Assembly: GCF_008831285.2 (NCBI RefSeq)
Contig: NC_045148.1
Span: 7,011,001-7,075,000, forward strand
Reading direction: 5' to 3'
Origin: Nymphaea colorata
Taxonomy: Eukaryota > Streptophyta > Magnoliopsida > Nymphaeales > Nymphaeaceae
Length of the DNA: 64,000 bases
The notes under the pieces are model-generated. The model worked only from the letters and a program-made list of their open reading frames with translations, ran no database searches and was not told the DNA's origin. Positions 21,611 through 34,650 of this stretch are shown here, piece after piece. The translations under genes were made by a program, and so were the position numbers. Every line of letters starts with the position of its first letter. The stretch's first letter is position 1.

Positions 21611-22099
21611 TCAAGCCACCTTGACCTCGATGGCCTTGGGTTTCTTGGGCTCAGGAGGCGGCAACTTCTGCACCGTTACGGTGAGCACGCCGTCTCGGTA
21701 CTCGGCCGAGATGGCATCGGCGTTGGCGTTCTTGGGCAGGTTGAATTTCCTCATGAACTTCCCCACCCTGCGCTCCATCCTCAAGTACTTCACCTCCGCC
21801 TCCTCCTTCTCCTTGTGTTGTTGCTGTTGCTCCTCCCCCTTCCTCTCGCCGCTGATGCTGAGGACATTCCCCTCCTCGATCTGGACATTGATTTCTCCGG
21901 ACTTGAGCCCCGGCATGTCGAGGACGAAGACGTAGGAGGAAGGGTACTCCTTGATGTCGGCAGGCGTGGAGGCCATGGCCTTGGTGTCGCGCACGTAGCT
22001 GCGGGTGGGCACGTTCAGCAGCTTCTCCATCTCGTCCGGGACGCTCAGCAGCTGGTTGAGTGTCGACATCAGCGGCTGCTCCACCATCAGCAGATCCAT
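21611..22099 (-). CDS. Class II cytosolic small heat-shock protein (sHSP-4)
   Basis: 162-aa intronless gene. The frame is open 97 codons further upstream through leader and promoter, but the paralogues fix the start at MDLLMVEQP (ATG 22097-22099). The upstream codons overlap the TATA box and cannot be translated from the predicted transcript. The class II arm ([20 protein letters not shown]) leads into the alpha-crystallin domain (about residues 46-146: [43 protein letters not shown]) and the I-x-V tail KAIEVKVA. The charged loop begins GERKGEE where the sisters have GERKREE, and carries a run of four glutamines. Expected to be a heat-induced cytosolic holdase that can co-oligomerise with the other class II copies. 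It has the richest set of upstream heat-shock elements. Confidence 0.95.
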   Translation of the reverse strand: MDLLMVEQPLMSTLNQLLSVPDEMEKLLNVPTRSYVRDTKAMASTPADIKEYPSSYVFVLDMPGLKSGEINVQIEEGNVLSISGERKGEEQQQQHKEKEEAEVKYLRMERRVGKFMRKFNLPKNANADAISAEYRDGVLTVTVQKLPPPEPKKPKAIEVKVA

Positions 22100-22239
22100 T
22101 TTTCCCCGCCTTTTCCCTTTCCCCTTCCTGTTGGTGCGGAATTCCTTTTGCTTATGCAATGGATACCCAGTAAGCGACGCGAGCGAATTCTTCGCCTTGC
22201 GGTTTGATCGAGCGATTGTTGATGGGAAGCGAATGGGCA

Positions 22240-22405
22240 ATTTATAGTGGAAAGGGAGAAGTGTGATGGAAGGTTGCAGAGGGAACCAGAAGGTACCCGA
22301 CGGAGGGAAACCGTTATTTCCGGAAGCTTCTTTGAATGTTTCCCGCCTTTCTCGACTTCTAGAAATTTCTGTATTGCTTGGACGCTGCAAAAAACTATTC
22401 CGGAA
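22240..22405 (-). promoter_or_regulatory. sHSP-4 heat-shock promoter (TATA and three HSEs)
   Basis: TATAAAT on the minus strand at 22240-22246, about 141 bp from the ATG. Three separate HSEs lie upstream: TTCcgGAAgcTTC (22318-22330), TTCtaGAAatTTC (22357-22369) and TTCcgGAA (22398-22405). This is the densest HSE cluster of the four promoters. Confidence 0.8.
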
Positions 22406-22479
22406 TCTGCACGGTTTGCTTGGCCTTTGGACCCGGACAATCTCCGACCGAACTGCTTACGAAAATTGGACCTTAAAAA

Positions 22480-23420
22480 AAAAAAAACATCCCGTTAAAA
22501 AAAATCAGATCAGATTTCAATTTAACAAATAGCATCTAATTAGATTCGGATTTAGTTTCAATTAAACATCTTATATGCAACGTTCATACATTTTAAAAGT
22601 GTATTCAAAAGAAGGATGTGGATGTGAATTCAATCATTCGATCCGGATTAGATTCAGATTGTGAATTGTAGTTTGGTAGATATGGTATAAATTTTTCTTG
22701 TTTCATATTAAAATCCCAATCTAAATCCAAATATGTAAACATCTGAAAATACAGATATAGTTAAGAGTATATACGTATCGGATTTAAATCCAATCTATCC
22801 ACATCTCTACATCTGCGCAACAGCTTGCCCCATTATGTGAGGCCCTTCATGTTTCCCAACAATTATTTAAGATAATTTTATGACAAGAAAATGAATCCCA
22901 TATCTGAAGATATGCTCAGAAGTTTTTGGTACAATGTCAGAACTAGAACAATATGATCAGATATTTCGTAAAGTTCGAATCATAAATAACTTCTATTATT
23001 AATCATATCTGTTTTTTCGGATATTCATATATTCGGATTCGAATTCGGATTCAAATTCGAATAAAAAAAGTCATCTGAATCAGTATTTGAAATCCGATTT
23101 TACAATCTGAATCTGATCCAAATCTTATTTTTATATTTATATCCAAATCCAAATCCAAATTTTGATCCGAAATTTGCCAATTTTCAAAATTTAATACATG
23201 ATATTTGTCTAAAAATGAATCCGATCCGAATCCGAATCCGAATCTTATCTGATATTTATGTATATCCAAATCTGAATCCGATGGGTTGTCATTTATTAAA
23301 TCTGAATCCGATCCGATTTCCTAATCAGATATGACATTTTTTTCCATATCCGATTTTTTCTGATCGGTTTGTTCGTATATCTAATTCAAATAGAAGATAT
23401 TGACATCCCTAAGTGGAGGC
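22480..23420. repeat. Two ATCCGAAT-rich dispersed repeats
   Basis: 22500-22815 and 22970-23420 consist largely of AATCCAAAT, GGATTCGGATT and ATCCGAATCCGAAT words in both orientations, the second ending AGATATTGACATCCCTAAG. Same family as 5640-6000 and 33050-33440. No coding capacity. Confidence 0.55.
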
Positions 23421-26400
23421 TTGTATAGGCACATTGACCATGAATGTTAATTTTGGGGTCTAAAACGACTTTCCAAAACTCACAAAGGAGAAGGAAAATT
23501 ATAGTACCATCAGTGAAAAAGGTGAGCATCTTCTCAGACCTAGGGTTTCAACGACATGTACAGAAAGACCCACTTTGCTTTTCTTTGCTAATTGCCAAAA
23601 GATTCCATTGCCATGTGAGTTTGAACTTTAAACCTTGGGTGTAAATTCTAGCACAGTAAATTGAAGTGCAGTAAACTACCTATTCTTATTCTAGCCTTTG
23701 AAAGTTGTCCACAAGTGTAGCTTTGAGCAGATACTCCTTGCTAGGAAAACTTACATTGGCAGTTCTTACTTGTTAATTGGCCTATTAACTTGTACGCGAC
23801 CAGCCAGACAAGGTTAGTTCTGAGTTCCGCTCTGGGAGCTTGGCCTCCCCACCTTTACGGCTATTTCTATCTAACAAAAGCACACTATTTTATGGAGCTA
23901 GTGACTTCTTTACTTTCATATACGTTGCTCTGGCTTTCTTTCCATGTTTCTTGAAGAAAAATCTTGTGTGTGATTAAACTTCTCAAGTTGCAAAAACTGT
24001 CATTCCTTTGTGAAACTTCATGCACCAGCATGTGCTTAGATCATATGGTTGCGGACGCAGAGTCGCAGACACATGTGTGAGCAATTTCATAAAGCTTGGG
24101 TGTCAGTTAAAATTGTACACCTTGCACACAAACACATGTTCTTGTAGACATAAATAGTTCTAAGTTCTAACTTTTCAAGGAGTAGCTGGCCCAACCAAAA
24201 TAATAATAAAAAGTTTTTCAAACCTAATAAAATGTGACTGGAATTGGTCAAAGTTGATTCAAGTTCAACATGCTTTAGGCATGTCTGAACTGTTTCAAGG
24301 ATGGACCGATGTTCTAAAATTGTTTGCACAGGTGCTGCTGCCTTTAGAGTCTTCGTTGACATAGTTATGCATCACTGGTAAAAGAAGAATCATCTCAATT
24401 CTGAGTCTCATCCTTGAAGGCGAGGGTGCTGTATTATTTTTTGAAGTCTCAACTCTGTTTGTTATCATAACCACTTCAATGTTTAAAACTATTTGCTGAG
24501 TTAACGAGCCTTTGCTGTCATAAATGAAAAGCAAAAGCTTCAATGGTGGATAGAGAGCTCCAGTCTACAGGCAACGTTTATGGATTTTTGGCCATCCCTA
24601 TATCATGTTAGATGGCAATCTCTAAACAAAAGTGTCGACAAAGTTTTCTAAACATCTATGTTTCTGATTTACCACACCAGAATTTGCTGGCCTTTCTGCA
24701 AATAAAAGATCTGGGAATCTAAGGCAAGTTGATCTTAATGAAACACTTTCAATGCTGCATAGAAAGCTCCAATCTAGAATGAATGCACTGCTGTCTTCCT
24801 TGGCTCAACAAGCAATTTCTATGGTGCTTAAATTTGGTAATAATGAACCAAAATCATTTATTTTTTCTTATGCACATCAAAATTGAGGAGGGCGGCAGTA
24901 GGGGAGTGCACGATAGATGATGACGGGAAAATGGGTCAGTCAAATCCTTTGCCTAAGATGTTATGACGGGTCTAATGATCTATACTTCTGTTATTAAACT
25001 TCGATTATTGGACAAGAAATTTCATGTTGTCAGGTTTTTCCGCTTACACTTGCTCCATTTGCTTGAATAGGAGCTTTTCTTGACTACAAGAGCAACAACA
25101 TGGAGCTTAGGAAGAACATTCTTTACTAATTATTTATGGTTCTGCACTCCTAGTAAATCAAACTTATGTGTGGCTTTTGAGTAATCGAAGATGGTTTATC
25201 TTTGGTTTCTGTTACCACCTTCTGTTATCACATTGAGAAGTTTCAGTTCACATTTGCAGTATATTATGAGCATTTAGAATTTAATCATATAAATTTACTT
25301 AATCAACTTTCGCCCGTACAATTGAACTGAACAAAGCAGCCATATGAAGTTTTAAATTCCTTGGTCATTCATGAATCATCAGATGCTTAGCGCTCTGCCT
25401 CTCTATCTCTCTGTCTCTGTCTCTCTTTTATATATATGAAAGCTAAATCCTCACATCCCACTGTTGGGACAGCCCATACAAATGAGCTTATCTCTTCTGT
25501 TTAAGCAGGACTAGTCTGACATTTTGAATTAAAAGGTGACTTTTTCTATCTGAAGATTCAAGTAAGATCAGGCACGCTGACAAAACTAATCAGATGTTCA
25601 AGATTCGCTCGTTCAAGCTCCAGCAATACCTGCGGAAGCACCAAGCTAATTCAGACATGACAGAAGAACATACGTTAAAATTTTTTCTATATTTCAGAAC
25701 ACACAAAAACTCAGAAACATACAAAATTTCAACTATCATACCCTGCATAATTGTCATAATCTAAAGAACAAGTGCATTTTTGCTATAAACTTACTTCTGA
25801 GTCAATTGTATCATGTTCTAGATATAAGCATTTTCTGATGCAAAAATCAGGTTTTCGAATCTGTGAAGTGTGAACTGCTGGACAACCTATGTTTTTGTCC
25901 ATGTGACTACTGGTCTCAAACTTGGCCTAGCTGACTTAATCCGACCGTCCAAACTGTCCCGAAGAAAGCTCTCAATATGGAAGTTCTGTAATCTGGATAC
26001 AGGGAGACGGTTGAGACCCTTAAGCCATGTAATCTTGCTGACAACTCCACTATTCTCTTCATTCTTCAAGAAACACAAAAGTTATCCTTGTTCTCTTTTA
26101 ACTTTTCACTTTTCAGCAAAACAAGCTTTTGAAATATCCAGATATTGATAACGGATTCAAGTTCCATTTGTATCCATGGAAGCTATCTCATCTGATCTCT
26201 TTTGCAAATTTCACAGCTAAGTCTGTTGGGGCTGAGATTTGGTATTTGTAGAAGTTTATAGTTCCCTAGGTAGTAGAACTTTTTTGCATTTTCGATGCTT
26301 GATTGTCTGTCTGTCATCTTCCTGGAAGAAAAATTGAGAGAGAGAAAAAGCAGAGAAAAGTGAAAAGTTCGGTCATTTATCCGAACTTTATAGTAAAGAT

Positions 26401-27040
26401 CTTGCTATCCAGTATGCTTAGAAATCCCAGTATTTTTGGAAACTCCATGCGGTTGACCAAGTGATATGATTGTAAAACGAAGCCAATTGACCTGATCGTA
26501 AAAGGAACCCAATGGATGTCTCTGTCAACCAATTGATCATTGTAAAAGGAATCCTATGACTGTTCTTCGCATAGTTGCTTAAGAAAATTCAATTGCTCGA
26601 GTACATTAGTAGCCTGCTCATGAGTAAAATACAAGTCCTTGATGACATTACTAGGACATGTAAGAGGGAATTTTCAGTGGCATACATATGACAAAACATG
26701 AGCTTCATGAACGATTCTGTATGTCTGCACTGTTTGTTTTGATAAGTGAGTGGATCTTGGCTTGAGACCGAAGGTGCCTTTAGTGTCTCCCTAGCCAATT
26801 AGATAGAGAACCATGAGAAATGACCTGGATCATCTGGTCCCCTATTTGATCTGGACAAAGCTAGAAATGGTTTAGAAAATAGGTGACTTTGTTTCTCAAC
26901 TATGCCAAGGGCAATTATGATTTTGTTAGCTAGCTGCAAATTTTGAAAGATATCATTCATGAATTCAATGTGCAAAATGTTTAAATAGGTCTACTAATTT
27001 GTGCAATGAAACTTGGTCACCAAAGTTTTCAATAGGAAAT
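23421..27040. other. Intergenic DNA, no gene recognised
   Basis: About 3.6 kb of AT-rich sequence with only short chance frames. A CT-rich microsatellite run (TCTCTCTGTCTCTGTCTCTC) lies at about 25398-25430. A triplet of related phrases (AATTGACCTGATCGTAAAAG / CAATTGATCATTGTAAAAGG) lies near 26455-26550. Confidence 0.5.
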
Positions 27041-27044
27041 GAAA

Positions 27045-27310
27045 ACCTAAGGGGGTTGTTTGGATTATACTCCAAAATACTATTTTAGTTTTGCATTTAG
27101 AATAGATTTTTTAGAGTGCTTTGGTGGCATAAAAATTGGGTTTGAGAAAAACCAATTTTTGAAGACATTGTAATTTCAAAATGAAAAACCGAAACCACCC
27201 TCATTTTGGGTCATTCATGAATAATCTGAATTTTAGATGTATCATTCAAACACACAAACAAGTTTTTGAGAATTCATTAAAACCAAAGCTAACTTGATGA
27301 GAACTGAACT
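27045..27310. mobile_element. Possible MITE (GGGGGTTGTTTGGATTA end)
   Basis: Begins GGGGGTTGTTTGGATTAT, contains CATTCAAACACAC near the other side and has an AT-rich body. It resembles the GGGCCCGTTTGATG elements at 31052 and 57765. Ends not resolved exactly. Confidence 0.35.
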
Positions 27311-27339
27311 CAATAACGAGGAGAAAGGAAACCACTAGC

Positions 27340-28060
27340 TATGTCACATAGGTACGGGGTGCGGGTGCAGGTGCGGGTCCCAGAGCGGCGCATCTCCAAA
27401 AATTTAAGTGCGATGGTGGTGCAAAAATATTTATTTATTATGATTAATTTATTATAATACACACACACATAAAAATTAAGAAATTTAGAGTATACACTCT
27501 ACACTACACATTTTATGGATAAATTATATATGAATAGTATATATTATATACTTATATAAGTTATAAGTATTGTGTATCTGTCATATGAATGTAACATATT
27601 AAGCATTAACATGCTTACAAAGTGCAAACATTAAACAGGTAAACAAAAAACAAAAAACAACAAGGACAAAACATAGAAATGGAAAAAAAATGCTAAATCC
27701 TCTTTTTAACGTTAAAAAAATTTTAAATAAAAAAAATCAAACAAGGATGAAAATAGTCTTGACGTGGTTTGCCCGCACCCGACTCGAGTCAAACACGAAT
27801 TGGGTGCGTGTCCAAAATGGACGAAAATGATGGGATGCAGCTGACCGCACCCGACCCTTGTTGACTCGTGTTGGGTGTGAATCCGAGCCGCACCCTCACC
27901 CGATTTGTGTCGACATGGGTGGGGCAGTATTTTTGCAGCGTTCTTGTGACTTAGACCGTAGGGTGGGGCGAAGAAGGAAAAAGATATCCCAAAGAAGTCG
28001 AAGGCACTTTCCCCTTCCCCTTGTTGCAGGGTTCGGGCCAGTTTTGGGACATTCATGAAT
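27340..28060. repeat. GCGGGTGC-rich dispersed repeat
   Basis: GGTGCGGGTGCAGGTGCGGG (27358-27377) at one end and GCCCGCACCCGACTCGAGTC (27770-27789), CGACCCTTGTTGACTCG and CACCCTCACCCGATTTG at the other. The core is AT-rich. A related stretch is at 55625-56100. Probably a non-autonomous element with inverted GC-rich ends. Confidence 0.45.
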
Positions 28061-29894
28061 TTATGGTTGTTCTTTCATCTCCAGAGTAACATCTGCCATC
28101 ATTTGCAGTCAACAGAAATAATGTTCATGATAATCTAACTGATTATGGAGTTTTCACAAGCCCACCAGCTTCCTATAAAGACAAAATGAAAAACTAAAAG
28201 GGTTGCCCTTTTTCTAAAAGGCAAAATCACCATTGACAAAACAAAATGCTACTATGAAATGAAAGGGAAAATGCTTTCTATGGATTTACTTTGATCCTTT
28301 AAACGTCATATCTACTTTGCAATACTACAAAAGAATACCGACACACACTCAGTTATAAACACGCACACATAATACAAATATACAGAAATATCTGCATACA
28401 TAGACGCATAGGAAGAGAGACGCACATTAATGGACAGACAGTACCCATCATACACGTGCTATCGCAAGTTATGAACGTCTCATACCCCTCCCACTTCTAA
28501 TTCCTGCTTTGCTGCTCATTTTTGTTGAATGCACACCATGTGAAAATGGACTATGGTCCGGATTGAGCCTGGATTAAGCTAACCAAACACATGCACTTTC
28601 AGGTGTAAAATTCTTGAACATTTCTCGATCGACCCTTTAGTTATAAGGTGAAGGAAATTGAGCAGTTGTTGTTCAACGCATATGCGTTCGTCCGGAGCGA
28701 AAAGGGCTATCTAAATCTGTCTGTCGTTCACATGTATAATTTATGAGTGGCAGGCCGCCGCAAAATCTAGGATAAAGATCATCACAAATACACACGCAAG
28801 GCAAGCCGCAACCGATCTCTTTATATCATTTATTCATGCTGCAGAGTTATCACTGCAAATATACATTTTTTTAAGATGAGAAACCGCCATTCACGAATTG
28901 AAGGTGTTGGTAGAACTACTCAGAACACTTCTGCAAGTGCATGGAGCAGGAAGCGCCTTGAGTTGGAGGATCATGATCTGAAACGTGGCGTTTCGTGAAG
29001 GTGCCGGTGATGCTGACGATAGCTGTTTCATGAAAGAGCATTCTAGAGCCACGTGACGGACGTGAAAGAGAAATAATGCAATCGATGTCTAGAAATTAAA
29101 GAAGTGTGGAATTACTTCACAAAAAACAATATTAGTTAGCAGGAGTCGCTTTCCGTGGCTGAGATAGGCTCTGTCAGAAAAGATAGATCCGAACTTCATT
29201 TGACAGCCCTTGCATTCATCTGATCTGCCTTTTCTATTTTGGCAAGAAATTTTATTTTAGAGGCCAACTATTTATTTTGAACCCGATAAGTGCTTCAAGT
29301 TTCTGGAATTTTCTTTCGTGTCGAGCATTTTTTCTGGAAAATTGTCAATTGCAAAACATTACTTTTTGGGAAATTGGGTAATTAGCCAGTCAGTTTCACA
29401 TCTAGAGATCAACAAGTTTTAGAATTTGTATTCTCTTTTCAGGGTACGTTTTATAATAGGAAGCTTTGCAAAAATTAACCAAATTAAACGTTTAAATACT
29501 TATTATGAATTATTAGCCTTCTGAGGAATGAAACTAAAGCTAGCTACAGTGTCTGAACTCGGTCACTGGCGACAAAAAGCAAGCTCAAATTAAGGTCCAA
29601 TTAGTACAACGATCACATGTTCCTCAACATTGGGAAATGTAGGTGGAGGAAGGGTAATTATAGTGTTAATGGTCCATGATCGGATAGTACGATGTCCTGT
29701 AGCTAATGAAAGTAACATAATGTTTTATGGACATGCTCCAATTTTGCATCTGTTATACTACTAGGTACTATCTTACCATATTTTCATCGTTGACGTAAAA
29801 CAAAGCCTTCAAGTATGCGAGTTTGGGTCCATCCATTATATCTGTTGAAAAACATAAAATCATACTAAAGCAAAAGAAAGCCAGAAGAAGAGAT
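28061..29894. other. Intergenic DNA, no gene recognised
   Basis: No coding similarity and no clear repeat seen apart from short ACAC runs near 28340-28380. Confidence 0.5.
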
Positions 29895-30475
29895 CAAGTT
29901 CTGTAGGCCGCTTCGTGCACGTAACCAGCATACACCGAATGTAGACCATACTACCAATATGCATATTTACTTTAATACCCAAACATTGCATGTGCACAAT
30001 AAATACTTTTAATCATGTCGTTATTATCATACCTCTATCATTATCTCGTACCGCTGTCATTACTTCGTACCCCTGTCGCATCTCATACACATTATCTCAT
30101 ACTCGCTGTCATTATCATATTCTACTTATTATCTCATATCCATTATCTCATGTCCCATCAAATGATAGGAGTATGAGATAATGAAAGAAGTATGAGATAC
30201 TGACCTATATATGAGATAATGGTATGAGCGTGAAAAAGAACCAAGATGCTTTTTTGCCGCCCATAACAGTATATTAGTTATAATGATATGCATATATGAA
30301 CCAACAAATTTTATCTTTATCAAATCCCTAATTTTTTTTTATGGTTTATTTTTTGTCCCTACAAAATTTTCTGTTGGTATTAATCATTGGTATTTTTTGT
30401 CATGGTTAAAATGGTGCACCAAAAAACCATACATGACATGAAATATATAACCAGCTTCACTAGAAGAAAGCAAGT
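29895..30475. mobile_element. Foldback-like element, copy E1
   Basis: Left flank ACCAGCATAC...CATTGCATGTGCACAATAAAT, then a left arm (about 30015-30160) of degenerate units of about 20 bp built on TGTCATTATCTCATACC. A short right arm (about 30165-30230) has the complement (GTATGAGATAATG). A conserved right flank follows, including GGTTAAAATGGTGCACCAAA. Both flanks and both arms recur in the same order at 40112-40965, which shows this is a mobile unit. No coding capacity seen. Confidence 0.65.
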
Positions 30476-30609
30476 TAATCTACTTCTTACCCCAAGGTAT
30501 TATAGTACACTGGGCAGCAATGCATTCCACCTTATTAAAGGACTTGACTTCAAATTCTGAGGTGGTCCCTCTCATGTTTCAATGCACTCTTATCCTTTGG
30601 ACTGTAATA

Positions 30610-31015
30610 GGTTATGAATAGGCATGTCCACCAGCCAAACTGAGCCAGCTTGAACTCAGTTCGAGTGTCTTGAAAGAAACTCGAACTCAACTCGATCTCT
30701 TAAAACTCGAACTGCGCTCGATTCAGCTCGTTTAAGCTCCAGCAGAAGATTGGCTTAAGCAGAGCCAAGCATTTCATTTAAAAATTATTTTTAAGGAAAA
30801 GGCAACATGTAGATTGAACATAGAACCTCCCACCTACCAATCACGTGTAGACACATTTAAGCAACCTTATTTTCTAATAACTTTATGGGCAATATTTTAT
30901 ATATTTTCTTTTTCGAGCTTGACCAAGTTTAACCAAGCTGAGCCCACTTAACTCAAGCTTGACTCGTTTATGTTGTCGATTTCATTTCTTAACTCGAACT
31001 CAAGTTAGCTTGACT
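30610..31015. repeat. TCGAGC/CTCGAACT-rich dispersed repeat
   Basis: CTCGAACTCAACTCGA, AGCTCGTTTAAGCTC and CAAGCTGAGCC words around an AT-rich core. Same family as 13735-14040. Confidence 0.5.
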
Positions 31016-31049
31016 CATTGAAAAACATCTTTGGACATGAAAATGATAC

Positions 31050-31500
31050 CAAGGGCCCGTTTGATGGGCATGATATTTCCTGTAGTCATGTAAATAACAT
31101 TCAAATTTTTGAAAATTTTTTTTACCCATCAAACTTGGGATGAAAAAAGTGAACGTTGGGTTGGTTTTCAAAAAGTTTTTTTCTGAAATTTCTTTCCATA
31201 TCAAGGGGTGGAAAAAAATTTCAGGATGAAAAGGGTTACTGTTGGATTCTCAAGCTATGATTAATCTAACTATTTTGTCTTTTCTTCTATCATTCTTAAC
31301 AAACCGAGAGATTTATTTTCTGAAACATAAACCTAAGTACAACAAACATAAAGAGGTTTTAGAAATCTAGATTTTTTTTCCGTTTCTTTAATTCCTAAAA
31401 TAAGTTTATGTAAACTTCTTTTCAACTCATATTTTCAATGTATCAAACGACCCCTAAAAGAGAACGACATATTTCCAATGCATCAAACGTGCCGTAAAAA
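31050..31500. mobile_element. MITE-like element with GGGCCCGTTTGATGG end
   Basis: AGGGCCCGTTTGATGG near 31051 is matched in inverted orientation by TATCAAACGACCCCT (about 31440-31454), giving imperfect terminal inverted repeats around an AT-rich core of about 380 bp. A second partial end (CATCAAACGTGCCGTAAA) follows at about 31480. Target-site duplication not resolved. Confidence 0.5.
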
Positions 31501-33045
31501 GAGAACGGCCCCTAAAACAGAAGAAAGCAAGTTAACGTAATTCTTGACTATGAAAGGCCACATCTCCGCCTTAAAATTCCTAGCACCTAAGTCCCTTATA
31601 TTTATAAGGAATTTTACATCCGTTTCCAATGAATACTATTAAACAAAAGGAGTTGATGCATGGTAGCTCTCATTTGATAACTCTCGCACGATTTGGCAAT
31701 TGTTACATGCTTTACCATTCTTGCCCATGATCTTAGCAGCTACGATATTCACGCCCTCATTAATGCTACTTTAGAATTGTCCTAATCATGAACGTCATCT
31801 TCTTTCAATATCAAACGCATGCCAGGCTTCGAATTGCGATATTGAAATCAATTCCTTCCATGGACAAGCCATTCATGCATGTGAGCATTTAAATTTTTTG
31901 CTTATTGTTGTCGCATTAAAGAAAAGGATCGATCGTTCGATGCACATTTAACGTTCACGCACGACCGGGCATCACAGATGCGATATCTGATCATGGCACC
32001 TCGCCCCGCATCTCCCAAACACGACCTAATGGTTAAAAGGGATAATATTTTGGTCGAGTAAAAACTTACAGTAGATTTCAAGTGTTGACCACAGCAAAGA
32101 TGTTTTCTTTGTTTAAGTGGGCAACTCCGCCCCAAACTGGCTCCTTCTCCCAGTATGGCAGATCCTAGATTGCATACATAGGAGTCACTTTGGCTTTTCA
32201 AAAAGGTATAAACTACGATGACCGGGTGCTGTGCACGCGCGCACACACATATATATAACTTGATTCAATCCCATGAGATACTAGATGTTGCTGGATGACT
32301 ATAACTTAAAATTTACCGCTAAACACATTAATGTTAGTGATGGTTTATATACTACAACAATGGTTTGTGGTGGCTTTAGCGACAATTTGTGCTATTTTAA
32401 TTGACATATTTTTAAATTTAAGCAATAACCCTCCAATCATTTTAAGCTTAGTCCAGTCACGGTCACTTGATATATTGCACAGGTTTGATTAGATACACCT
32501 GCTCGATGCATTGCATCAGATAATATGTTGTGATATTTTCAAAAGATACTCTTCATTCAAGCTTGCATGGGGAGATCCATATTTATATATATATATATAT
32601 AGCAAAAATTGCAATCAACCGGCTACTTTGATTGTTGGATGGTTATTTTTTAATTCTTGTAACAAAAAACCATTGCAAAAAATGTATTCTACTGCTTAAA
32701 ACCATGGTCAAACAACTCCAAATGCACATTTTACTATGGTTTTAGCAACCTTATATATATTTGTGGATTTCTCCATTCAGGATTGGATGGCAAAATCCTT
32801 TAGACTCTTAGAGCAGATGCCCATTGCATTGAGCTGTGTGTTCAATCACATACACTCAATATAATGCATCGAGTAGAACTGGTTGGATGATTATATTTAT
32901 ATATATATATCATGTCTTCACGTATGACTTTTATTTTATCAGATCCAGCTACTTCAATTACGATTGGGACCATTTATCCAAGCGATATAGAAACCGTCAA
33001 CATCATTTTTCTATGGGTGGAAAGTTTGAAGACGTATATGAGTAA
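31501..33045. other. Intergenic DNA with microsatellites
   Basis: No gene recognised. (CA)/(TA) runs at about 32235-32258, and TA runs near 32580 and 32895-32910. Confidence 0.5.
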
Positions 33046-33049
33046 AAAA

Positions 33050-33440
33050 TTGTTCGGTAAAGAATGGGGAAGTCAATAAATGAGATTTGGATTTGACATA
33101 TATTCGACCTAACTGGTTCTCGAAAAAATCAGATATTAAATAAAAAATTGACATCCAATAAAAAAATCGGATTGCATTCAGATTTAAGAAATGATAGGAT
33201 CAGATTTAATTTTGGATTCAAATTTAAATAAATATTCGATCAGACTTAGATGCTAAAAAATTTAGTTTTAAATAAATATCGTATATGATATCCATACATG
33301 CTGTAATCGGTTCTTAACATATACTAATACAGTTCCAATTGAATTTAAATCAAATTCAGATGCAAAACTAAAGATTTAGATTCAGATATAGTATATATCT
33401 TTGTTTATTAACATTTAATTTTGAATTCATATCCATATAT
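33050..33440. repeat. ATCAGATTTAAAT-rich dispersed repeat
   Basis: Words such as GATTTGGATTTGACATAT, ATCAGATTTAATTTTGGATT and AGATTTAGATTCAGATATAG. A decayed member of the family at 5640-6000 and 22500-23420. Confidence 0.4.
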
Positions 33441-33589
33441 GTATGGCTGCCTAATCAATCCGTTGCATATCACAACAATTTTCGACTTTTTATGCAATTA
33501 CCCTGCACCCAATCCGTCTAACGTTTTTCACTGGTAGATATTATTAGATATTTCGAGAGAAGACATAGTCCGGCCTGTCGAAAAGTCAG

Positions 33590-33750
33590 AAACCCAACTC
33601 GAACAAGATTAGGTTGCTAGCCCACTGGTTGCAGCACCCGGTTTTAGTGATCTTCTCCTACCCATCTCCCCACTTCTTAATTTTTGTCGTTCAATTACAC
33701 AAGTGACCGGTGGGCACGTTGCCAGGCTTCTCCCTTGCTGTTCACAGATC
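33590..33750. repeat. Dispersed TAGCCCACTGGTT repeat, copy 1
   Basis: GGTTGCTAGCCCACTGGTTG followed by CAGCACC.GGTTTT and, about 90 bp later, an AAGTGACCGGTGGGCA block. Related copies are at 43095-43215 (GTTAGCCCACTGGTTTCAGC) and 54870-54970 (GCTAGCCCACTGTTTGG). The family is unidentified. Confidence 0.45.
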
Positions 33751-34469
33751 CCTTATCTTGGACTAAATGAAACGACCTCTTCCTCTCCATCCAATCGCCA
33801 TAAACATGGGATATGAATCATGTGGAAATTTGGAGCAGATTTGGGGATAGAGTAGGTGGGGAAGTTCCCAAACATTTTTTGGGAACTAGAAGACGAAAAG
33901 ATCTTATTCAGTTAGATTTGAAGAACTATTTTTCTATCATTTGTAAAGTTGCTTATAATCTATAGCAACATAAAATTATTATATATTTTGCCGATCTCTG
34001 ATGCAGGTTATGTTCAATGCATGTTTCTGGCGTGGGGAGGCAACATTCAGCCCCACAGCTAAAATTTGTGCAACTGGCAGATCAGAGTGGTGCAAGCTAA
34101 CAGTAAATGACAAAAATGTCTGCATCATAAAGTGAGACACATGAACCAAGTTGGTCCTTTCTTTGCCAGTGGATGCCGTTAAATGCATAAAGTCACGAAC
34201 CGAAGATAGTACAAGGTAAATCTTTCTGCTCAATTACAGCAGTACTGTTCCTTCCCATATATTGCAGAGTGAATCTCAATGAATGGGTCGGGAAGATGCG
34301 ATGAGTTCCACAATGTGGAAAATGAAGTAACGCTGCCATTAACGTCGTGCATTGATCTTGGCTTCTGACAAAGATGTTTAAAATCAATGGCAGCCATTCC
34401 GGCCCGAAGAATCGATGGAAGTACATTGACAAGGTTTACAGCGGCCAGCAGCTTACGGCATCAGGATAA

Positions 34470-34650
34470 GAACTAGCGGCGGAGCCAAGGGTTTTTCATG
34501 AGAAGATCGAATTATAGTTTCAAATTTTTGATAGGGACCTAAATATAATTTTTCAAAATTTCTATATAAGATAAATATATATATTTTTTAAATCAGTTTA
34601 TAGAGGAGCTAAAATCTTCAGGCTATTCCGGTGCTCTCGTAAACCAACCA
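34470..34650. mobile_element. Small repeat with GCGGCGGAGCCAAGG end
   Basis: Starts at TAGCGGCGGAGCCAAGGG with an AT-rich body. Same end type as 18960-19410 and 58770-58890. Confidence 0.35.

Noticed and set aside
22100-22390. 97-codon N-terminal extension of sHSP-4 (and 40-codon extension of sHSP-3)
   Set aside because: The paralogues lack it, and in sHSP-4 it runs across the TATA box and a heat-shock element. It is leader/promoter sequence that happens to be open.
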